A DNA stretch of 14,197 nucleotides from the NCBI GenBank assembly GCA_023413275.1, contig JAEZPX010000095.1, forward strand, positions 1 through 14,197. The letters run 5' to 3'. Position 1 is the stretch's first letter, and each line of letters begins with the position of its first letter. This document shows positions 1 to 7,817 of the stretch, one piece after another. The notes beneath the pieces are model-generated. The model saw nothing but the letters and a program-made list of their open reading frames with translations. It had not been told where the DNA came from and ran no database searches. This stretch comes from Bacillota bacterium. GTDB lineage: Bacteria; Bacillota; Clostridia; Lachnospirales; Anaerotignaceae. The position numbers were made by a program, and so were the translations under genes.

Positions 1-57
1 AAGAATAAAAGCAAATTTACCTTTTGCCTTTATTCCTGTTGTAGTTTTTTTCATCAT
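1..57 (-). CDS. Penicillin-binding protein, first 19 codons only (partial)
   Basis: An ATG at 55-57, followed at once by a second ATG, opens a frame that runs off the window edge. The visible residues are MMKKTTTGIKAKGKFAFIL, a short basic N-terminus leading into a hydrophobic stretch, as expected for a cytoplasmic tail before a membrane anchor. An AAAGGA ribosome binding site lies 7 bases upstream, and the start is only 3 bases after the ftsL-like stop. In Firmicutes the gene after ftsL in the dcw cluster is normally a class B penicillin-binding transpeptidase (FtsI/PBP2B or SpoVD). No catalytic motif is visible here, so the identity rests on gene order alone, and FtsI and SpoVD cannot be told apart. 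Confidence 0.6.
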   Translation of the reverse strand, partial: MMKKTTTGIKAKGKFAFIL

Positions 58-60
58 ACA

Positions 61-600
61 TCAATCCTTTTTCAATCGACTTTTAAATTTTAAAAAACCG
101 GAATTATTGTCTTCATTTGTTGTATCCGCCGCATATTGCACTGTATAACTTTGCTTGGGTACATCTATGTATACGATTTGGTAAGGCTGAGGTTCTGCCA
201 TACCTAAGCGTGTTGTTGCCTGCTCCTTAATATAACCCAAATCAATCTGCTCTGTTAGCTCTGCCTCTAAAATGGCGTTGCTTGCTTTCAAATCAGCAAG
301 TTGATTTTTCTCTTTTCGAAGCTCAACTCTTTCATTGGCCACTCTTACGTTCATTCCCATGAAAACAATGCTTCCAGCAAAAAGAAGAAGCATAATTATA
401 ATCAGCTTAAAGGCAGTAATTCTACTTTCTCTATTTTCAGCCTTTTGGGCTTTTTCCTCGGCAATACGATTTTTTTCATCTTCTTCGTCTGTATAATAAG
501 GAATATATTCCGGCTGTACGTCATATGCAACGTTGCCATAGGCATAGTAGGAGGAACCTTTAAAATTATTTCCATATCTGTCATATTTTTTCGCTGCCAT
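61..600 (-). CDS. ftsL: FtsL-like cell division protein
   Basis: This 179-residue protein has FtsL/DivIC architecture. A hydrophilic, Tyr- and Asp/Glu-rich cytoplasmic region (about 1-60) is followed by one transmembrane helix at about 64-84 (FKLIIIMLLLFAGSIVFMGM), a charged leucine-zipper-like coiled coil at about 86-120, and the short conserved C-terminal element YIKEQATTRLGMAEP at 123-137. FtsL is a bitopic divisome protein that helps recruit the septal peptidoglycan synthase FtsW-FtsI. The cytoplasmic tail is longer than in B. subtilis FtsL. The ATG has an AAAGGGG site 7 bases upstream and lies 19 bases after rsmH. A position between rsmH and a PBP gene supports FtsL over DivIC. Sequence conservation in this family is low, so the call relies on architecture plus context. 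Confidence 0.8.
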   Translation of the reverse strand: MAAKKYDRYGNNFKGSSYYAYGNVAYDVQPEYIPYYTDEEDEKNRIAEEKAQKAENRESRITAFKLIIIMLLLFAGSIVFMGMNVRVANERVELRKEKNQLADLKASNAILEAELTEQIDLGYIKEQATTRLGMAEPQPYQIVYIDVPKQSYTVQYAADTTNEDNNSGFLKFKSRLKKD

Positions 601-619
601 GCCAATACCCCTTTCTATT

Positions 620-1558
620 TTAATTTTCTACCCCCTCCAATACACGAAGCTTGGCGCTTCTGGCACGAGGGTTCATTTCCAACTCTTCCTCACTAGATAC
701 AATTGGTTTTCTTGTAATCACTTTGCCTGTTCGTTTTTTTCCACACATACAAATAGGAAATTGAGGGGGACAAACACAGGGGTTCTCTTGCTTTCGAAAA
801 GCCTCTTTTACAATTCTGTCCTCCAGAGAATGAAAGGTGATGATACAAAGCCTTCCACCGGGATTCAGTCTATTTGCCACTGCATCAATAGCTTGTTGTA
901 ACACCTCTAGCTCACCATTTACCTCAATGCGAATTGCTTGAAAGGTTCTCTTGGCGGGATGAGGGCCATCCTTTCTGGCGCCCTTTGGCACTGCCTTTTT
1001 AATCACTTCAACCAATTCGCCCGTAGTCTCGATGGGCTTATCTTGCCTTTCCTGTATGATAAACTGGGCAATTCTTCTTGCCCAACGTTCCTCGCCATAG
1101 TTGAAAATAACACGATTCAGCTCGTCCTCATTATATTCATTGATGATGGTATACGCAGAAAATGCATTGGTTGTATCCATTCTCATATCCAACGGTGCAT
1201 CATGCTGATATGAGAAGCCCCTTTCCGCTTCATCCAGCTGATGAGAAGAAACTCCTATATCCAAGAGCATTCCATCAATTCTGTCAATACCCAGTCCATC
1301 CAAAATGCTGCCGATATTCCCAAAATTATTATGGACAAAAGTGATTTTATCCAAATGCTCCTTTAGTCTTTCCTTTGCCGCCTTATGGGCATTCAAATCC
1401 TGATCAATACAAATCAATCTGCCTGTTGTCAGCTTTTTTGCAATCTCTAAGGAATGACCGCCACCGCCCATTGTTCCATCTACATAAACCCCATCAGGCT
1501 TAATTTTTAAATTTTCAATGCACTCCCATAGGAGTACGGAAACATGATGAAATTCCAA
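620..1558 (-). CDS. rsmH: 16S rRNA (cytosine(1402)-N4)-methyltransferase RsmH
   Basis: RsmH (MraW) methylates N4 of C1402 in the decoding centre of 16S rRNA using S-adenosylmethionine. The N-terminus reads MEFHHVSVLL, with the SAM-binding glycine loop DGTMGGGGHS at 27-36, then MLLDIGVSSHQLD and GFSYQHDAPLDMRMD, and near the C-terminus the family hallmarks HPAKRTFQAIRIEVN, FHSLEDRIVK and NPRARSAKLRVLE. I chose a TTG start at 1556-1558: it gives 312 residues, the usual family length, starts exactly where family members start, and has AAGGTGG 5 bases upstream. A GTG at 1583-1585 would add nine residues and is less likely. The gene follows mraZ after about 145 bases and precedes ftsL, the standard dcw order. 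Confidence 0.96.
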   Translation of the reverse strand: MEFHHVSVLLWECIENLKIKPDGVYVDGTMGGGGHSLEIAKKLTTGRLICIDQDLNAHKAAKERLKEHLDKITFVHNNFGNIGSILDGLGIDRIDGMLLDIGVSSHQLDEAERGFSYQHDAPLDMRMDTTNAFSAYTIINEYNEDELNRVIFNYGEERWARRIAQFIIQERQDKPIETTGELVEVIKKAVPKGARKDGPHPAKRTFQAIRIEVNGELEVLQQAIDAVANRLNPGGRLCIITFHSLEDRIVKEAFRKQENPCVCPPQFPICMCGKKRTGKVITRKPIVSSEEELEMNPRARSAKLRVLEGVEN

Positions 1559-1703
1559 AATGGCCACCTTGGACAACGCAATCACGCCATCCCTATCCTT
1601 TCTGATTTACGTTATACTCGTAAAATATTCTTAACTCATTTTATTTAGGAACGACCACAACCTCAAAAGACATTTTCACTCAAGGTTTATCCCTCTGTCG
1701 TAA

Positions 1704-2135
1704 TCAAATTCCTAAATTCTCCATTTCAAAAGCTAATTCATTGCTGATGAAATTTTCTTCGTTGTTATATTCAGCCCAATCATCCTTATTCCAAATTTCC
1801 ACACGATTGTTGACGCCAATAGAAACAACGTCCTTTTTTAATCCTGCATATTCTCTAAGATTTGCAGGCAAATTTATTCTTCCCTGATTATCTAAATCGC
1901 ATTCGATGGCGCCTGAAAAGAAAAAGCGGACAAACTTTCTTGCACCACTGCTGGTCAAAGGCAGTTGTTTCAATTTTTCTTCAAAAATTGCCCACTCACT
2001 TTTGGGATATGCAAACAAGCAATTATCCAAACCTTTGGTTACCACAAAATGTTCACCTAAGCCATCGCGAAATTTCGATGGCACAATTAAGCGCCCTTTG
2101 GAATCTATTGAATGTTGAAATTCGCCGAGAAACAT
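1704..2135 (-). CDS. mraZ: Transcriptional regulator MraZ
   Basis: MraZ is a DNA-binding protein with two tandem AbrB-like half domains that forms a ring and controls the dcw cluster from its own promoter. Both signature motifs are present: DSKGR at 11-15 and DNQGR at 82-86, in the expected frame of a 143-residue protein (the usual family length). The ATG at 2133-2135 gives the canonical N-terminus MFLGEFQHSIDSKGR. Upstream in-frame codons exist back to 2219 but would overlap the operator repeats and lack homology, so I rejected them. It is the first gene of the cluster, with rsmH and ftsL downstream. Four GTGG-type boxes at 10-bp spacing lie just upstream, consistent with autoregulation. Confidence 0.96.
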   Translation of the reverse strand: MFLGEFQHSIDSKGRLIVPSKFRDGLGEHFVVTKGLDNCLFAYPKSEWAIFEEKLKQLPLTSSGARKFVRFFFSGAIECDLDNQGRINLPANLREYAGLKKDVVSIGVNNRVEIWNKDDWAEYNNEENFISNELAFEMENLGI

Positions 2136-2185
2136 TTTGTAGTCACCACCCTTCGCCCTTTCAGGGAAAAACAGGGCAACCAAAA

Positions 2186-2219
2186 CCATTTTCGCCCACT
2201 TTCCACCACTATTAACCAC
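2186..2219 (-). promoter_or_regulatory. MraZ operator (tandem GTGG boxes)
   Basis: Reading the minus strand, GTGG occurs at 2219-2216, 2209-2206 and 2199-2196, with a degenerate ATGG at 2189-2186, so four boxes start exactly 10 bases apart. MraZ from E. coli and mycoplasmas is known to bind direct repeats of this kind with a one-helical-turn period. The boxes begin directly after the -10 element, so bound MraZ would sit on the transcription start. Binding is inferred, not shown. Confidence 0.8.
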
Positions 2220-2248
2220 ATTGTAATATATTTAACGGAAATAGGCAA
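2220..2248 (-). promoter_or_regulatory. Promoter of the mraZ operon
   Basis: The -35 box TTGCCT (2243-2248) and the -10 box TACAAT (2220-2225) are separated by 17 bases. The -10 abuts the first MraZ box, giving a leader of about 80 bases before mraZ. A second weaker candidate, TTGAAA-N16-TATAAA, lies upstream at 2306-2333. Confidence 0.7.
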
Positions 2249-2444
2249 GCCCCATAGTACAAAAAAATTCTGCCGTTTTCAGAAAAAAACCTTGATAATT
2301 CAATGTTTATACTCATATAAGAGAATATTTCAACGAGAAACGACAATTTATTTCCCTACCACTATCCACCCACCAAAATTTAAAAAGCATGAAGTATCTA
2401 AGTAGAAATATTTTACGGTTCTCTCCACTTTTCTCCCCATGCAC

Positions 2445-2477
2445 GAAAAAAGCAGGTACTGCTTATGCAATACCTGC
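2445..2477 (-). terminator. Terminator of the aromatic operon
   Basis: The minus-strand RNA folds GCAGGTA-U-UGC-AUAA-GCA-G-UACCUGC: an 11-bp stem with one U-G pair and a tetraloop, followed by a run of six U (A-run on the plus strand from 2446). It begins 12 bases after the aminotransferase stop. It separates the aromatic operon from the mraZ promoter. Confidence 0.92.
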
Positions 2478-2489
2478 AAATTAATAATA

Positions 2490-3677
2490 TTATTTTTTAT
2501 ATGCCTGGGCAAGCTTTTCAAAGGATGGAAGCGCTCTCTCGATGACAGTTCTTGCCACACAATAAGCAATCCTAACATAGCCCTTACACCCAAAACCTCT
2601 ACCCGGTGTCATCAAAATACCGAATTCTTTAGCCTTATTTACAAAGGCAACATCATCTTCTTCCAACGCCTTTACAAAGAGGTAAAAGGCACCTTGTGGT
2701 TTTGCACATTCAAAACCGTAGCTGATTAGAGCATGATACAGAATCTCTCTGTTCTTATCATAAAAAGCAATGTCCGACTTTTCTTCACAGCATCTTGCTA
2801 CAACCAATTGCTGTAATGCAGGGGCATTGACAAAGCCAAGCACACGGTTAGCTACCCCTGCGCCATAAGCCACATCCTCAAAGTCCTCCACCGAAGAAGG
2901 GATTGTTAAATAACCAATTCTATCCCCCGGCAAGGAAAGGGATTTTGAGAAGGAGTATGCAACAATTGTATTATCATAAATCCTTGGTATGTAAGGCACT
3001 GTCACGCCATCAAAAACCAATTCCCTGTATGGCTCATCTGAAATCAAATAAATGGTAGTTCCAAATTCTTTTCCCTTCTTATTTAAAACCTCTGCAACCT
3101 TTTTCAGGATTTCTTCATCATAAACCACACCTGTGGGGTTATTGGGGTTGTTAATGATAATTGCCTTTGTTTTGGAAGTGATTGCTTCTCCCAATTGGTT
3201 GGCATCAGGTAAAAAAGAAGGAATATTGGGCGCAATGGAAATCAAACGTCCACCTGCATTGGCAACATATACATCATATTCTGAAAAATAAGGTGCAAAG
3301 GTCAAAACTTCGTCCCCTTGATCTAGGAGCACTTTTAATATAACATTCAAGCCCCCCGCCGCACCTGTGGTCATAATAATATTTTCCCCTGTATATTCTT
3401 CCCCAAAACGGCGATTTAAGCTTTCTGCGATAGCCTGACGTACCGAGGGTATGCCTGCACCGTCAGTATAGCTGTGCAGCGCCAAGGAATCCATATTCTC
3501 CAGCAATTCAATTGCTGTTTGATTGACCGAAATAGGTGCCTTTACGTTGGGGTTGCCAATGCCAAAATCAAAAACATTTTCATCTCCCAATAGTTTACGC
3601 AGTCGTGGGCCTTCCGTAAATAGTGCGCTAATCGCAGCACTTTTATCTACCAATTCCTTCATATTTTTTGAAATCAT
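2490..3677 (-). CDS. PLP-dependent class I/II aminotransferase, probably aromatic or aspartate type
   Basis: This is a 395-residue fold-type I aminotransferase. Visible features are the glycine motif FDFGIGNPN at 37-44, the turn motif NNPNNPTG at 176-183, SDEPY at 213-217 with the Asp that binds the pyridine nitrogen of PLP, the Schiff-base lysine K245 in SFSKSLSLPGDRIGY, and the substrate-carboxylate arginine R369 in GYVRIAY. The ATG overlaps the aroQ stop by four bases (ATGA), so translation is probably coupled. As last gene of an operon making prephenate derivatives, it most likely transaminates phenylpyruvate and 4-hydroxyphenylpyruvate to Phe and Tyr. That specificity is inferred from context; sequence alone does not exclude an aspartate or alanine aminotransferase. 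Confidence 0.9.
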   Translation of the reverse strand: MISKNMKELVDKSAAISALFTEGPRLRKLLGDENVFDFGIGNPNVKAPISVNQTAIELLENMDSLALHSYTDGAGIPSVRQAIAESLNRRFGEEYTGENIIMTTGAAGGLNVILKVLLDQGDEVLTFAPYFSEYDVYVANAGGRLISIAPNIPSFLPDANQLGEAITSKTKAIIINNPNNPTGVVYDEEILKKVAEVLNKKGKEFGTTIYLISDEPYRELVFDGVTVPYIPRIYDNTIVAYSFSKSLSLPGDRIGYLTIPSSVEDFEDVAYGAGVANRVLGFVNAPALQQLVVARCCEEKSDIAFYDKNREILYHALISYGFECAKPQGAFYLFVKALEEDDVAFVNKAKEFGILMTPGRGFGCKGYVRIAYCVARTVIERALPSFEKLAQAYKK

Positions 3678-4126
3678 TGCTTCTTCCCCTCCCCCAACTT
3701 TCTTTCCAGTAAAAACAGCATAGCTTCTTTATATCCCAAAAAGCCTTTCCCCATAATGGTTTTGACACAAGCCTTTCCTGCATAGGAATTCTGGCGAAAA
3801 TCTTCTCGCTGGCTCACATCAGAAATGTGCACCTCTACTGCAGGCAGATTTACCGCCTTCAAAGCATCCAAAATGGCGACGCTGGTATGGGTATAGGCGG
3901 CAGGGTTTATCACAATCCCCTCTGTTTTGTCAAAGTAGGCCTGCTGTATGCGGTCAACCAGATCACCCTCATGATTGGATTGAAATACTTCCATCTCAAT
4001 GCCTTTTTCCTTGGCCGTTTCTTCAATGAGATGCACCAAGTCCTCATAGGTTTCATTTCCATAAATCCCTTTTTCACGAATACCAAGCATATTCAGGTTT
4101 GGTCCGTTCAGCACAAGAATCTTCAT
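3674..4126 (-). CDS. aroQ: 3-dehydroquinate dehydratase, type II
   Basis: AroQ removes water from 3-dehydroquinate to give 3-dehydroshikimate, the third step of the shikimate pathway. The 150-residue length and the motifs are those of the dodecameric type II enzyme: LNGPNLNMLG at 6-15, R17 and the catalytic Y22 in the flexible loop (REKGIYG), FQSNHEGDLVD at 48-58, INPAAYTHTS at 73-82 and VEVHISD with H100. The ATG at 4124-4126 has a strong AAGGAG site 7 bases upstream and gives the canonical MKILVLNGPN start; ten upstream in-frame codons overlap pheA and were left out. It starts 11 bases after pheA and overlaps the aminotransferase by 4 bases. Confidence 0.96.
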   Translation of the reverse strand: MKILVLNGPNLNMLGIREKGIYGNETYEDLVHLIEETAKEKGIEMEVFQSNHEGDLVDRIQQAYFDKTEGIVINPAAYTHTSVAILDALKAVNLPAVEVHISDVSQREDFRQNSYAGKACVKTIMGKGFLGYKEAMLFLLERKLGEGKKQ

Positions 4127-4137
4127 ACCATCGCTCC

Positions 4138-5277
4138 TTACATTTCTGAATAGCATCCCAAGAAGGATAATTGTTCTGCGGATAATTCCATATCCTTCAG
4201 CAGTGTCAATACATAAGGTGAGAATACAGAACCTTCGATGTCAAAATAAAAGCGGAATTCAAAATCTTTACCGGGTATTGGGCGGCTTTCCAGTTTGGAA
4301 AGATTCAGACCTTGGCATGCAACTTTCCCAATCATTTCATGAAGAGAGCCCGGTCTATGCTCTACAGAAAGCATTAAGCTTATTTTGTTTGCGCCGGCAT
4401 AAATCTCCATATTCTTTGCAATACAAATAAAGCGAGTATAGTTATTGGCATTATTCTGAACATCCTCTTTCAAAATATCTAAGCCATAGAGCTTTGCGCA
4501 TTCAGGCGAGGAAAGTGCCGCTATATCAGTACGGTCACATTCTGCAACATATTTTGCCGCTGTAGCTGTATTTTCAAACACAGTAACTTTTACATTAGGT
4601 AAGGATTTCAAAAATTCACTGCATTGCTGTAAAGCTTGCTCATGAGAGATGATTTCTTTGATGTTGGAAAGCTTATTGCCTTTTTTTGTTACAAGAGCAT
4701 GATTGATATGCAATTTCAAGCTCTTTACCACATAAAATTTATGGCGAACCATCAAATCATACACCTCTGTTACTGAACCAGCAGAGCTGTTTTCAATGGG
4801 CAATACACCATATTGGCAAAGCCCCATTTCTACCGCATTGAACACGCTTTCAAAGCTATTGAAAAACATAGTGTTTGGCATAGAGAAAAGCTTGCCGCAT
4901 GCTCGCTCTGCATAAGACCCCTCCACTCCCTGGCAAGCAACAACTGCTTTTCTGGGGAACTCCAGTTTAGGCTCTTGAATGTTTGCAAGAATTTCTTGAG
5001 AAAGAGGTGTTTCTTTTGTTAAGAGTCCTGCCTGATAGCTTCTGCTGACTTCAAACATGGTGTGATACAGGGTTTTAATATATAATTCAAATTCTTCTCC
5101 CGCTTGTTCCATCACCCGTTGTAGTACTTGATTCTCTCTCTTCTGATCCAAAACAGGCAGGTTTTTTTCTGCTTTCGCCTCTGCAATTTTCGCTGATGTC
5201 TGCATACGTTCTACAAACAGTTTGGCAATTTCATCATCAATTTCATTTACTCTTAATCTTAAAGCCTCTAAATCCAT
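4138..5277 (-). CDS. pheA: Bifunctional chorismate mutase / prephenate dehydratase (P-protein)
   Basis: The enzyme converts chorismate to prephenate and then to phenylpyruvate. Three domains are visible in 379 residues: an AroQ-class chorismate mutase at about 1-85 (LRLRVNEIDDEIAKLFVERM, K37, ending near SRSYQ); a prephenate dehydratase at about 108-290, with QGVEGSYAE at 116-124, GVLPIENSSAGSV at 157-169 and the catalytic TRF at 281-283; and an ACT domain at about 298-375, with HRPGSLHEM at 307-315 and ESRP at 330-333, the known phenylalanine-binding elements. Feedback inhibition by Phe is therefore expected. The ATG has AAGGAGG 8 bases upstream. A gap of 191 bases after aroC is the longest inside the operon, leaving room for an internal promoter that I could not identify with confidence. 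Confidence 0.96.
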   Translation of the reverse strand: MDLEALRLRVNEIDDEIAKLFVERMQTSAKIAEAKAEKNLPVLDQKRENQVLQRVMEQAGEEFELYIKTLYHTMFEVSRSYQAGLLTKETPLSQEILANIQEPKLEFPRKAVVACQGVEGSYAERACGKLFSMPNTMFFNSFESVFNAVEMGLCQYGVLPIENSSAGSVTEVYDLMVRHKFYVVKSLKLHINHALVTKKGNKLSNIKEIISHEQALQQCSEFLKSLPNVKVTVFENTATAAKYVAECDRTDIAALSSPECAKLYGLDILKEDVQNNANNYTRFICIAKNMEIYAGANKISLMLSVEHRPGSLHEMIGKVACQGLNLSKLESRPIPGKDFEFRFYFDIEGSVFSPYVLTLLKDMELSAEQLSFLGCYSEM

Positions 5278-5468
5278 CTTTCGTTCCTCCTTAAATATAG
5301 CACTTCCTCAATGGTCGCTATTCCTAATTTAAATGCACTGTGTAAGCTACAATGTACACTACACTTATGCTGTATTTCTCAAAACACATATAAGTAAAAA
5401 TAAGTTATAAAATCTTTTCCTCATTAAATTTTGCAAAAAAATTTCATCGAGTCCAAAGTGTATTTTTA
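5278..5468 (-). other. Intergenic gap aroC-pheA, no clear signal
   Basis: These 191 bases are AT-rich and contain no convincing terminator or promoter. A small inverted repeat, GTGTA and TACAC separated by ten bases (minus strand), lies at about 5341-5360, and a seven-codon frame with two Phe codons lies at 5424-5447. Neither is supported by further structure. Confidence 0.4.
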
Positions 5469-6557
5469 TTATTTGTTTTCCTCATATAAATCCAACAGGG
5501 CAATAGCCATGGCCGCCTCCACACAAGGGACTGCTCTGGGGACAATACAAGGATCATGCCGCCCTACCACCTTTAAAGGGGCATCTATTCCTTCCTTAAA
5601 ACTCACAGTAGACTGCTCTTTGCTAATAGATGGGGTTGGCTTAAATGCGGTTCGAATGACCAAGGGCATTCCAGTGGAAATACCGCCTAAACTACCACCA
5701 TGATGATTGGTTTTCGTCTTAATTTCATCAGTTTCTTCTATATAATAAAAGCTATCATTGTTTTCCGATCCTAATAGCTCCGCTACGCCAAAACCATCAC
5801 CAAACTCTACACCCTTTACTGCGGGAATTGCAAATAAGATAGAAGATAGCTTACTTTCCAAACCATCAAACATAGGCTCGCCAATGCCCAACGGTAATCC
5901 AATGGCAACACTCTCAATTACGCCGCCAACTGAATCCCCTTGCTCCCTGGCCTTTTGAATAATTTCCTGCATTTTCTCTACCATCCCATCATCAATTGTG
6001 GGAAAAGTCTTTTCAGAAATTCGTATCAGCTCATCTTTTGTAATATTAACCGGATTGAAGCTTTCATCTTTCCCTTCATGAATAGAAAGGATATGCGCAC
6101 CAATGGTAATGCCTCTACGCTCCAATATCTGCAAACATACCGCCCCGGCAAAGCATAGGGGTGCTGTCAATCTACCCGAAAAATGACCGCCACCACGGTG
6201 GTCTTGAAACCCATGATATTTCATTTCTGCAGTGAAATCCGCATGGCCGGGTCTTGGCATATCTTTCAACTGGTCATAATCTTTGGATTTAGTATTTGTG
6301 TTCTCAATCATTGCACAAATGGGTGCGCCACAAGTTCTACCCTGAAACAAACCCGAAACCACTCGAACCTGATCCCCCTCTTTTCTAGGGGTAGAATAGG
6401 AATTTTTGCCGGGGGCTCTGCGATCTAAAAATCCCTGTGCTTTCTCTAAGTCTATTTCTTCTCCAGCAGGCAACCCATCGATCACAACCCCGATGGCATC
6501 GGAATGGGATTGTCCAAAAATGCTGATTTTCACCTTGTTTCCATAGTTAGAAGACAT
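5469..6557 (-). CDS. aroC: Chorismate synthase
   Basis: Chorismate synthase makes chorismate from EPSP by a 1,4-elimination that needs reduced FMN. The 362-residue protein shows the N-terminal signature IFGQSHSDAIGVVIDGLPAG at 13-32 with catalytic H18, RPGHADF at 102-108 with the second catalytic His (H105), DHRGGGHFSGRLTAP at 119-133 (the HFSGRLTAP form is typical of clostridial enzymes), and RHDPCIVPRAVP near the C-terminus. I chose the ATG at 6555-6557: it has AGGGGGT 7 bases upstream and gives MSSNYGNKVKIS. A GTG nine bases further up lacks a spaced binding site. It overlaps the end of aroA by 11 bases, indicating translational coupling. Confidence 0.96.
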   Translation of the reverse strand: MSSNYGNKVKISIFGQSHSDAIGVVIDGLPAGEEIDLEKAQGFLDRRAPGKNSYSTPRKEGDQVRVVSGLFQGRTCGAPICAMIENTNTKSKDYDQLKDMPRPGHADFTAEMKYHGFQDHRGGGHFSGRLTAPLCFAGAVCLQILERRGITIGAHILSIHEGKDESFNPVNITKDELIRISEKTFPTIDDGMVEKMQEIIQKAREQGDSVGGVIESVAIGLPLGIGEPMFDGLESKLSSILFAIPAVKGVEFGDGFGVAELLGSENNDSFYYIEETDEIKTKTNHHGGSLGGISTGMPLVIRTAFKPTPSISKEQSTVSFKEGIDAPLKVVGRHDPCIVPRAVPCVEAAMAIALLDLYEENK

Positions 6558-7812
6558 CCGCCGCACCCCCTAAACGTGTAAATTCTGCAAAGAACGTGGG
6601 ATAAGATTTTGAAACAGCTTCCGCCCTTTCTATCACCGCTTCCACGCCCAATGCCGCCGCCGCAATTGCAAGGGACATGACAATGCGATGATCATCGTAG
6701 GAATCTAAAATCACTTCCCCCTCAGGGTGCACGCTACCCCCTTCAATCTTAATAGACTCCTGCTGTTCCGCCACACGTACTCCAAGCTTTTGCAAGCCTT
6801 CTGCCATCGCGTTCAGACGGTCACTTTCTTTCATTCTCAGTCTACCCGCATTATAAATAATTGTTGTTCCCTCTGCTAATGCTGCTGCTACACAAAGGGC
6901 AGGAACCAAATCAGGAATCTGGGCGGCATCAATGGTAATTCCTTTTAAATTACCTCCACAAACCCTAACTTCATTTTCGCCCCAAGCAACCTTTGCTCCA
7001 AACTGCTCCATTAGATCAACAATCTCTTTGTCTCCCTGACAGGAATTCTTGCGTAAACCAGTGCAGGTGATATCTCCACCAATACCTCCGGCCACAACCC
7101 AAAATGCAGCACCTGACCAATCACCCTCTGCGGAAACTTCAAGGGGTGAGCGATAAGTTTGTCCCCCTCTTATTTTGAAACCCCAGTCTTTCTCTTCTAT
7201 TTCAATTTGAAAGAGTCTCAAGGTATCTAAAGTCATATCTACATAACCCCTAGATTCCATTTTTGTGGTTAGTCGTATTTCGCTGTCTTCCTTTAAAAGA
7301 GGTAAAGCAAATAAAAGACCTGTTATGAACTGAGAGCTAATATTTCCCGGTAGTGTGTAAACGCCACCTCTAATTTGCCCCGCCATCACCAGCGGTAAGT
7401 TATTTTCCTTTACTAAAGAGCCATGGGCTCTAAGTTCCTCCAATAATACATCAATGGGTCTTTCTGGCAGCCTTCCTTGACCCTCTAGAATTGCATGTTT
7501 CCCCAATCCAGCCACAATTGGCAGCAAAAAACGAAGGGTGGAACCACTTTCAACACAGTCCAACACAATATCATCTGCTTGCCCATCCCAAAGGGGGGTA
7601 ATCTGGATGCCGTCATTGTCTCGTAAGACCTTGCATCCCAATGTCTCAAGACAATTTTTTGTAGCCTCTATATCATTCGACCAGCCCTCTAAGAAAATTT
7701 TTGTAGGTTTATCTGCCAAAGCCGCCCCTATCAGCAAACGATGGGCGTCGGATTTGGAAGAAATCACTTTTATATTTCCCTTAAGAATGCTTTGTCCGAT
7801 TTTAATATTCAA
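6547..7812 (-). CDS. aroA: 3-phosphoshikimate 1-carboxyvinyltransferase (EPSP synthase)
   Basis: AroA transfers the enolpyruvyl group of phosphoenolpyruvate to shikimate 3-phosphate. In 421 residues I see K20-S21 and R25 of the substrate-binding motif SKSDAHR, ESGSTLRF at 88-95, GRLPERPID at 113-121, SSQ at 159-161, the catalytic aspartate D301 in IPDLVP, RMKESDRL at 326-333 and DDHRI at 373-377. The loop ESGSTLRF has Phe where E. coli has P101 and keeps the glycine equivalent to G96; this is a sequence divergence from the E. coli-type enzyme, not a defect. The start is TTG at 7810-7812, five bases after the aroB stop with AGGTGA just before it. No in-frame ATG or GTG is better placed, so coupling to aroB translation is likely. 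Confidence 0.95.
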   Translation of the reverse strand: MNIKIGQSILKGNIKVISSKSDAHRLLIGAALADKPTKIFLEGWSNDIEATKNCLETLGCKVLRDNDGIQITPLWDGQADDIVLDCVESGSTLRFLLPIVAGLGKHAILEGQGRLPERPIDVLLEELRAHGSLVKENNLPLVMAGQIRGGVYTLPGNISSQFITGLLFALPLLKEDSEIRLTTKMESRGYVDMTLDTLRLFQIEIEEKDWGFKIRGGQTYRSPLEVSAEGDWSGAAFWVVAGGIGGDITCTGLRKNSCQGDKEIVDLMEQFGAKVAWGENEVRVCGGNLKGITIDAAQIPDLVPALCVAAALAEGTTIIYNAGRLRMKESDRLNAMAEGLQKLGVRVAEQQESIKIEGGSVHPEGEVILDSYDDHRIVMSLAIAAAALGVEAVIERAEAVSKSYPTFFAEFTRLGGAADVF

Positions 7813-7817
7813 TCACT

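Noticed and set aside
2136..2219. Longer mraZ frame starting at 2219
   Set aside because: It would start within the operator and the predicted transcription start; the family start is MFLGEF at 2135.
2355..2380. Cluster of GTGG sequences (minus strand) upstream of the mraZ promoter as extra MraZ boxes
   Set aside because: Spacings are 4 and 7 bases, not the 10-base period, and it lies over 100 bases upstream of the promoter.
5424..5447. Seven-codon frame MKFFCKI before pheA, resembling a Phe leader peptide
   Set aside because: It has only two Phe codons and no good ribosome binding site, and no terminator with a U-run follows before pheA.
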